64,000 nt of DNA from Datura wrightii (lineage: Eukaryota > Streptophyta > Magnoliopsida > Solanales > Solanaceae), in NCBI GenBank assembly GCA_035772735.1, contig JASDFA010000018.1:140621501-140685500 (forward strand), read 5' to 3'. Each line of letters opens with the position of its first letter. Position 1 is the stretch's first letter. The notes under the pieces are model-generated. The model was not told the DNA's origin. It ran no database searches and saw nothing but the letters and a program-made list of their open reading frames with translations. A program made the position numbers and the translations under genes. Below, piece by piece: positions 56,692 through 64,000 of the stretch.

Positions 56692-59132
56692 CGTCTGAAA
56701 GTCTTGATTCCTGAGATACCATTTGATTCATTCAACATTTGCACCATCTCATAAGTATCTCTATCTCCAAAATGATCGGAGCTCATCAATGCTCTCTCCA
56801 ATGGATCTTGAGAATCAACAATCTGAAGAATTTCTTCTTGGTTTAGCACATTGATTGCTGAAAGCTCCTCATAGATGGCCAGAAGCTTCATGGCCTTATA
56901 CACATCAAATACCTCCACTTTGTCATGCGCTCGCATGGTTAGCTATCCTGCAGCTACATCAATCAAAGCTCTACCAGTTGTCGAGAAAGGACGTCCCAAA
57001 ATAAATGGGACTTCTGCATCCGGCTCAAAATCTAAGACAATAAAATCTACCGGGAAGATAAGGGAGCCCACTTGCACCAACACGTCCTCCACAATGCCAT
57101 CTGGTCTGGCCAAAGAATGATTTGCTAACTGCAAGATCACTGTAGTTGGTCTAGGACTGCCCAGCCCCACCTTCTTGAACACCGAGGTCGGCATCAAGTT
57201 TATGCTTGCTCCCAAATCACATAGTTCGCGAGCTCGGATACTTTGCCCGATTGTGATCTGAATTGTAAAGCTCCAAGGGTCCTTAAGCTTTGTTGGCAAC
57301 CTGCTTTGAATCCGGGAAGTGCACGCCTCAGTAAGCGCCACCGTAGAATACTCCGTCAATCTGCTTTTGTTAGCTACGATGTCCTTGATATACTTTGCAT
57401 ATTTATGCACTCCCTGCAAAACATCAACCAAAGGTAAATTAATGTGTACCTATTTAAGCACTTCCATGAACTTTTTAAAACAAGCTTCCTCCTTGTGTTT
57501 CTTTAATCTTTGAGGGAACGGGGGTGGTGGTCTTTCTGCTTTAGCTGCCTTCTCCCTCCCCCTCTCATCATCATGTTCCCTATCTTTTTCCACTGCTCTT
57601 GATTGCTGAGGTGATCTTTCTGGTTCCACCTCCTTGAGTTGTAAACCACTCCTTATGGTCATTGCATTGACCTGCTTGGGATTCAGGTCAGTGTCACTCG
57701 GTAGTCCTCCTCTAGGCCTGGTGTTTTGAGCTCCAGCTAGTTGCACAAACTGGTACTCCAACGCCTTTGTAGCTAACTGGTTGTTTTTTAAATCTGCCGC
57801 TAGTTTCACATAATCAGCCTGCATTTGAGCTTGGTTAGCTGTCATTGTTTTGAACATTTCCTCAATGCTGTTGGTTGGTGGAGGAGGTGCATTGTTTCCT
57901 CTGTACTGAGACTGATAATTCTGCCCCCTCCCATGATTTCTCTACATACCCTGATTCGAACTCTGCCCTTGATGGCTGTTACTACCCCAAGAGAAATTCG
58001 GATGATTCCTCCAATTTGAGTTGTAATTATTGCCATACTGCTGCTGGTGATTATTTCTCTGGATGTTCCCAACAAAGTTCACTGAACCTGGATTTGCACC
58101 ACAACACTCAGCTTAGTGTTCATTACTACCGCATACTTCACACCAAACCTACTGCACTACATTAACTGGGGCTTATGGTTGATTCAAGCTCATACTGCTG
58201 AAGTGGGTGTTGAGTTGATTTTGCAATGCAGCTATCTGTGCAGCGATAGCTGTAAAACCATCCACCTCAAAGACTCCTGCCACTTTCCTTGTTTCTCCTC
58301 TTGAAGAGTCCGCATTCCACTCTGGATTTCCCTATGAAATACGATTTAACAAAGTATACAACTCCTCATAAGTCTTTTCTAATGCTTGTCCCCCAGCTGT
58401 TGAGTCTAGCAAAATTTTTGTGTGGGGTTCCAAACCCTCTATGAAAGTATGCACTAGCACATCATTGGACTAGTGATGGTGAGGACAATCCCTTAGCAAT
58501 GATTTGAACCTTTCCCAAGCTTGACACAGATTCTCCCCCTCTCTTTGTTTAAAACTTAGAATCTGACTTCTAAGTCTTGCTGTTTTCTCGGATGGAAAGA
58601 ATCTTATCAAAAACTTTCTTGCAAGATCATCCCAAGTGGTGATAGAGTTAGGTGGTTCAGCTTTCAACCACCTCTTTGCTTCCCCCAATAATGAAAATGG
58701 GAATAATGTAAGCCTCACGTAGTCGGATGATACTCCAGCGGGAATGTAAGTGTCACTTATCTCCAAAAAGTTTTGGAGATGTTGTTGTGGATCTTCATGA
58801 GGGAGACCTGTGAATTGCCCGCTAGTGTACAACAATTGCACCACGTTCTATTTAAGGTCAAACCTCCCTCCTGGCTCAGGTCTGCGAATACTTGATGTAA
58901 CATTGTTAGCATGTGGGATTGCCACTTTGCGAACCGGCCTAGCTGCCATTTCCTCAAGCACTAACACTGCCCTCACAAATGGTGGATTCTGTTGTTGCTC
59001 CAGAATTGCCTGTCTGAGCAACTGTAGCTTTTTCTCTAGAGCTTCCCTTCTTTGACGATGAAATTGTCTTTTCGGCTCTATGTATGAATCCACCAACTCC
59101 TTGTCTCTTGCTAGTGTTCAGAAGAATTCAAT
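56688..59132 (-). pseudogene. gag-pro: A4 gag-pro, one frame with stops
   Basis: Unlike A1, gag and protease mostly share one frame. The position of the A1 start ATG reads CTT here, so the gag start is lost, and a TGA follows a few codons later. Gag core (TTWDDLARKFLIRFFPSEKT, WERFKSLLRDCPHHH) is at 58470-58844. The tail is disturbed by shifts near 58000-58200. The protease (LCDLGASINLMPTSVFKKVG, VPFILGRPFSTTGRALIDV) keeps the expected Ser. Stops lie near 58845, 58470, 57447 and 56940. It ends with TGA at 56688-56690. Confidence 0.85.
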
Positions 59133-59221
59133 ATCTGCAAGAGAAAGGTTAAGATCAAGTTGTCAGCACTTAAATAGAATTTGTAAACTAACACTAAGAA
59201 AATAATTTTACCAATTGCTAG

Positions 59222-59239
59222 TCCCCAGCAACGGCACCA
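59222..59239 (-). other. A4 primer binding site (tRNA-Asp type)
   Basis: Minus strand TGGTGCCGTTGCTGGGGA, two transitions away from the Athila-type TGGCGCCGTTGCCGGGGA, six bases inside the 5' LTR. Confidence 0.9.
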
Positions 59240-59245
59240 AAAACT

Positions 59246-60656
59246 TGTTCAGCTTCTGTGGTGACTACACGCAAGTGCACATGGTCGAACAAGTAGTAAA
59301 ATGGCTTAAGTAAAGCCAAGTATTGATCCCACAGGGACTGAGCTACGATTCTAATTAAATTAAGTATTAATGAACTATATCTTTAAGAATGCAGACAACC
59401 AAATAAATAATATTTTGAGAGTTTGAGTTTACAAATTAATAAGAATCTAAGGCAAAATTATCAAGTGAGTCTGAACAATAGTAATGAGCAAGATGAGGTT
59501 AAAACGAACATGCAGGGAATTAATTTATCAATACAATTCAGTTAATCTTTCCTTCGGTTGCTAGTCAAGAATTATTGCCTATGGATTGGAACTTTCAACT
59601 CCTATCCAACTTAAGAATCATGAGTCTTATACATTTCTGTGATAAAAGAATTTCATGTTCTAGCCATACATTCTCGATTCCTTAATTGACTAATAAGATT
59701 TTCAGATATATTTCTATTCTGAATGTAAATCAATTCTCAATTTTCCAAACTAAGAAGAGATCATATCCTACCAATTCATATCTTTCCAATTTCTTTCCTT
59801 TTCAAAATCAACATTGGATTTTTTAGATATATATTAACATTGGCCAAACACTAATGCAGTAAGAACAAGAATTGATAGAACAACCATTGAAGAAAAGATG
59901 AAAACTAAAATGATTAACAATTACATTCCACTACAATGGTTCTTAACCTCAGCAAGAAGTGAATTTAGCCACTCATTTGTGGATTTAACATCATCAAATA
60001 AGTAGAATTCATACAAACTATTGAGATAAAAGAGAAAGAGATAGAGAAGAACCCTAGAATTTTCGTCCCCTCAACTGCCTGTAACCCATGTTCTTGCTCA
60101 ACCAAGTCAGAATGTTTAAAATAAAACCTAAGTATTCTATTTATACTATTGAGAATTTTTCCCGAAATAACAAGCTACATGGCACGGAGAGTATCGTGGA
60201 GCACTCCCTCCGTGCCACGGAGGTATCACGGACCTTCACTGGAAGTCGGCCCCCCAGGCAATTTAACCTCAACGTGCCACGGCCTGCATCGTGGAGCCTG
60301 GCCAATGTGACACGGTGCTATCGCACACCTTCATTGGAAAAAACCAAATTTATTTCCTCTGAGGTAGAGTGCCTCCGCGATGGCAACGTGACACGGCTCC
60401 ATCACGGAGCCCTTGTTTTTGCTGATCTTCCATGTCCTTTTTCACTCCTTGTTTTCAACTCCATTCCCAATTTTACCAACATGTATCTTAGCTTCCCAAA
60501 ATTCCATTTTACCTGCAAAACAATATTAATCATGTTGGTTAGTATAAATTCACATTTAACTACAAATCACATGAGAATGTACACAATAATGATATACAAA
60601 CAAGTTGAAATGAAGCATTTGAGTATCACTTGGGCATGAAATTCTGCCCAAGATCA
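59246..60656 (-). repeat. A4 5' LTR (right copy)
   Basis: Starts TGTTCAGC and ends AAGATCA. TATA-like box at 60137-60145 (minus strand TATAAATAG). Hairpin arms TGGCACGGAG (60180-60189) and CTCCGTGCCA (60208-60217). Right flank is CGTGC, where the A3 frame resumes. Confidence 0.92.
60137..60145 (-). promoter_or_regulatory. Putative TATA box of the A4 5' LTR
   Basis: TATAAATAG on the minus strand, at the same place as in A1 (14263-14271). Motif and conserved position only. Confidence 0.55.
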
Positions 60657-61480
60657 CGTGCCAAAGAAGGGAGGAATCACCGTGGTCCCAAATGCTAACG
60701 ATGAGCTCATTCCACTTAGACCAGTCATAAGTTGGAGAGTATGCATGGATTATAGGAAGTTAAACCACTAGATGCAGAAAGATCACTTTCCTATGCCATT
60801 CATGGATCAGATGCTAGATCGACTTGCAGGCAGAGGGTGTTACTGCTTTCTTGATGGTTATTCGAGGTATAATTAGATCTCTATATCCTCCAAAGACCAA
60901 GAGAAAACCACTTTCACCTGTCCCTATGGTACATTTTCTTTCAAGAGGATGTCGTTCAGGTTATGTAATGCACCCACCACTTTTCAGCGCTGCATGATGT
61001 CCATATTTTCTGACATACTGGAGGACACCATTGAAGTCTTTATGGATGACTTTTCGGTGGTAGCTGATTCATTTGATGATTATTTGGCTCATCTGAGCAA
61101 GGTGCTGCAGCGATGCGAAGAGATCAACCTGGTGCTTAATTGGGAAAAGTGTCATTTCATGGTCAAAAAAGGTATACTGCTCGGCCACAAGATTTTTGGT
61201 AAAGACATTGAGGTGGAAAGTGCCAAGATTGATATAATTTCTAGTCTACCACCTCCAATTTTTGTGAAAGGTGTTCAAAGTTTTTTTGGTCATGCAGGAT
61301 TTTATAGGAGATTCATCAAGGACTTCCCAAAGATTGCACATCCCTTGTGTAAGTTTCTTGAGAAAGAGGTGAAGTTTGTGTTTGATGATGCATGTATGAA
61401 GGCTTTTGAATGCCTAAAGGAGAGTTTAACCACTGTCCCGATCATAGTGGCACCTGACTGGTCCTTACATTTGAGATTAT
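60657..61480 (+). pseudogene. A3 reverse transcriptase, main part
   Basis: RVCMDYRKLN, KDHFPMPFMDQMLDRL, YCFLDGYSRYN, CPYGTFSFKRMSFRLCNAP and the active site FMDD (61039-61050), then the thumb (VKGVQSFFGHAGFYRRFIKD). Stops lie near 60769 and 60872. The frame is otherwise open from 60949 to 61548. Confidence 0.9.
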
Positions 61481-62030
61481 CTGTGATGCTAGCAGAGTGG
61501 TATTGGGCCAAAGGCGTGAGAAGATTTCCACCAAATTTATTATGCTAGCAAGGCTCTTAATGCGGCTCAGAAAAATTACACCGTGATGGAACAAGAGTCG
61601 TTGGATGTGGTATTTGCATTCGAGAAGTTTCGGGCTTACTTGCTTGGAACTAAGGTGATAGTTCACACAGACCATGCAGCTATGAGATATTTGATGGCAA
61701 AGAAGGAAGCCAAGCCCCGGTTGATTCGATGGGTTCTGTTGCTCCAAGAGTTCAAGTTTGAGGTTAAGGGCCGGAAGGGGACTGGAAATCAGGTAGCGAA
61801 TCATTTGTCGAGATTAAAGGCAGATGCAACACTTCGAGATGAGCTTGACATAGATGACACATTCCCTGACAAGCAAGTTTTGGTTGCTTCCCAAGACCTC
61901 ATTCCATGGTATGCAGACTTCACTAATTATCTGGTGAGTGATTTGGTGCCAGAAGATTTATCGTTTCACCAGCGGAAGAAATTTATGTCTGATGTGCGGA
62001 AGATTTTATCAGATGATTCTTACTTATTTG
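61481..62030 (+). pseudogene. A3 RNase H and linker
   Basis: The first block (CDAS) is split by a frame change near 61490. EQESLDVVFAFEKFRAYLLG, HTDHAAMRYLM and TGNQVANHLSRL follow from 61583. In the last block the Asp of VADHLSR is Asn, another altered catalytic position. The linker (PWYADFTNYLVSDLVPEDLS) is intact. Confidence 0.85.
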
Positions 62031-62756
62031 GCATATGTACTGATGGGGTGATTTGGAGATGCGTTCCTGAGGTTGAGATGTTGAGCATATTGGAGGCTTG
62101 CCACTTATCCCCTTTGGGGGTCACCACAGCGGGATCGCATAGCTCACAAAATTCTGCAATATGGGTACTATTGGCCAACCATTCACCAAGATGCACATGA
62201 TTTTACAAAGGCATGTGATGCATGCCAAATGCAAGGAGGCATATCAAGGAGGCATGAGCTCTCTCTTACTCCCATCTTTATCATTGAGCTATTTGACGTT
62301 TGGGGCATTGACTTCATGGGCCCATTTGTGAGCTCAAACGAGATAAAGTACATACTTGTAGCTGTGGACTATGTTTCGAAGTGTGTGGAGGCAATTGTGC
62401 TTCCAAACAATGAAGGTAAGAGTGTCACATCATTCTTGAAGCAGAATATTTTCATCAAATTTGGGACTCCCAAAGCCATCATTAGTAATGGGGGTTCATG
62501 CTTATGCAACCGGTTGTTTTGGACATTGTTGGAGAAATATGGAGTGAAACATAGGGTGGCAACACCTTATCATCCACAATCTAGTGGGCAAGTTGAGGTC
62601 TCCAACCGAAAGATAAAAGCCATCCCGGCAAAGACTGTGAATGCTAACTGGAGAAATTGGTCGAGGAAGTTAGATGATGCGTTATGGGCTTATCAGACTA
62701 CATTCAAGACCCCTATAGGTATGTCTTCATATCAGCTTGTGTATGAAAAAGCATGT
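62031..62756 (+). pseudogene. int: A3 integrase, second catalytic Asp replaced, cut by A5
   Basis: Zinc domain near 62095-62240, with a frame change near 62115 (CHLSP, later CDACQMQG). FDVWGIDFMGPFV holds the first Asp. In the second motif the codon is AAT (62487-62489, IISNGGS), giving Asn in place of Asp. GQVEVSNRK keeps Glu. The reading frame 62229-62756 is open and ends at the A5 LTR. Confidence 0.88.
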
Positions 62757-64000
62757 TGTTCGGCTGTCTACTCTGGGGTAATTACTACACGCAAGTGCAC
62801 GTGGTCGAACAAGTAGTAAAGTGGCTTAAGTAAGCCAAGTATCGATCCCACAGGGACTAGGATAAGGTAAAAACTACTTAAGTGTTACTATACCTTAACT
62901 CTAAAAATGAAGACAACAGTGCAAAGAAGAGTTTGATATATTTTGATTTCTAAGTGTATGCTAAGTCCAAAACGAATATCTAATGTGAGTCTGAACTATG
63001 AATGTGAGCATGCTGAGGCTAAATGAACATGTATAGAAACTAATTATCGATACAATGTTGGTTAATCTTTCCTCCGGTTGCTAGTCAAGCATTATTGCCA
63101 ATGGATTAAAACTCTCGTATTTAACCCAACTTAAGAATCATGAGCCGTCCACCTACATTTCTGTGATTAAACTAAATTCATGTTCTAGCCATACAAAACT
63201 GATTCCTTAATTGACTAATATGACTTTCAGGTATATTTCTATCCTGAAGGTAAATCAATTCCCAATTTTCCCAAACTAAGAGAGATCATATCCTATTGAT
63301 TCACAACTTTCCAATTTCTTGCTCTCTCGAGTGAAACCGGACTTTTTAGATGTACATTAATGTTGGCCACACATCAATGCAGTAAGAACAAGAATCAATA
63401 GAACAATCATGGAAGAAAAGATGAAAAACCCAATTGATCAATAACTACATTTCAATACAATTGTTCTTAACCTCAACAAGAAGACGAATTAGCCACTCAT
63501 TTGTGGATTAAACATCGTTAAATGAGTGTTAATCATTCAAGCAATTGAATTGAAGAAGAAGGAGATAGAGAAAAACCCTGATAATTTCGTCCCCTCAACT
63601 GCCTGTAACCCACGTTCTTGCTCCACCAAGTCAGAAAAATTAAAAATGAACCTAAGTGGTTTATTTATACTAGTGGGAATTTTTTCCGGAATAATAAGCA
63701 ACGTGTCACGGAGTGCATCGTGGAGCACTACCTCCGTGACACGCCACTGACACGAACCCTTACTAGAAATTGCTTGTCCAGGTAACGAGGCCCAATGTGG
63801 CACGACGTGTAACGCGGGGCTAGGCCAACGTGCCACGGCCCCAACACGCACCCTCACTGGAATTTGGCGAAAAGTCCCTCTCCAGACAGAAGGCATCCAC
63901 TATGGCAGCGTGACACGGCTCCATCGCAGAGCCCCTTTAAATTGTGCCTTCCAATGCTTTTTCCCTCGCTAACATCCGAGTCCAACCCCGATCTCTCCCA
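62757..64000 (-). mobile_element. A5: LTR of the A1/A4 type, inserted in A3, runs off the window
   Basis: Starts TGTTCGGC and is similar to the A1 and A4 LTRs throughout but more divergent (for example a different stretch at 62860-63000). It has the hairpin GTGTCACGGAG (63703-63713) with CTCCGTGACAC (63732-63742). The window ends before the LTR end, so whether this is a solo LTR or the 3' LTR of a full element cannot be decided. Confidence 0.85.

Larger units (their letters stand above)
48047..60656 (-). mobile_element. A4: Athila-type LTR retrotransposon, 12.6 kb, nested in A3
   Basis: Sister copy of A1 with the same order of parts on the minus strand. LTRs are 48047-49460 and 59246-60656 (1414 and 1411 bases). 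Left flank is CGTGT and right flank CGTGC, a 5-bp target duplication with one change. Primer site and polypurine tract are in place. A 60-base sample of the LTRs (from 48301 and 59498) shows two differences, about as in A1. Gag, pro and pol carry stops, but from RT into integrase the frame is shared over almost 3 kb. Confidence 0.93.
60657..62756 (+). mobile_element. A3: Athila-type element, 3' portion up to A5
   Basis: Resumes the RT frame with VPKKGGITVVPNANDE and continues through RNase H and most of integrase. It is cut at 62756 in the phrase LVYEKAC by the terminus of A5. The rest of A3 is outside the window. Confidence 0.88.

Overview
This window is plant nuclear DNA made almost entirely of nested, decayed retrotransposons. 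I found no host gene, no rRNA or tRNA gene, no CRISPR array and nothing bacterial. The plant assignment rests on Ty3/gypsy lineages known only from plants: Athila-type elements primed by tRNA-Asp and chromodomain Tekay/Del-type elements. A plant L1-type LINE with a DUF4283-like ORF1 and genes related to the 'putative plant transposon protein' family point the same way. LTR style and repeat content resemble Solanaceae, but that is an impression from memory rather than a demonstrated identity.

Layout, left to right. T1 (Tekay/Del-like, + strand) occupies 1-2131 and resumes at 14877-19966; its 5' LTR lies outside the window. A1, a 12.7 kb Athila-type element on the - strand, sits inside the reverse transcriptase of T1 (2132-14876). 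T2, a second Tekay-like element, runs 19967-23082, beginning inside its 5' LTR, which suggests T1 landed in that LTR. A2, an Athila-type element with long LTRs, starts at 23083 inside the RT of T2. Its internal part is mostly gone and is interrupted by T3, an apparent solo Tekay-type LTR (25546-27896). A protease/RT remnant ends near 28550. From 28.5 to 33.2 kb lies AT-rich DNA with two different tandem-repeat blocks and a broken plant-transposon-protein-like reading frame. A nearly full-length LINE on the - strand (33198-39435) is flanked by a perfect 13-bp target duplication. A MULE-like non-autonomous DNA transposon (39970-41032) has a 10-bp duplication. AT-rich DNA and degenerate minisatellites fill 41-44.9 kb. 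A3, an Athila-type element on the + strand and related to A2, runs 44904-48046 and resumes at 60657-62756. A4, a 12.6 kb sister copy of A1 on the - strand, interrupts its RT (48047-60656). A5, a third LTR of the A1/A4 kind, interrupts its integrase at 62757 and runs off the window.

How the parts fit. A1 and A4 share one plan (element 5' to 3'): LTR, tRNA-Asp primer site, gag-pro, RT-RNase H-integrase in the -1 frame relative to pro, a noncoding spacer with hairpins, an extra ORF with an acidic C-terminus, a long noncoding tail, polypurine tract and LTR. All pol genes are broken by stops and frameshifts, so none looks autonomous. The A1 gag frame (494 codons) is the only long retroelement ORF still open throughout. 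The most interesting signals are the palindromic CGTGNCACG arrays in the A1/A4/A5 LTRs, with a compensated hairpin substitution in A5; analogous odd palindromes in other LTR families of the window; insertion of A1 and A4 at almost the same RT position of two unrelated hosts; and the shared pro/RT stop-start overlap.
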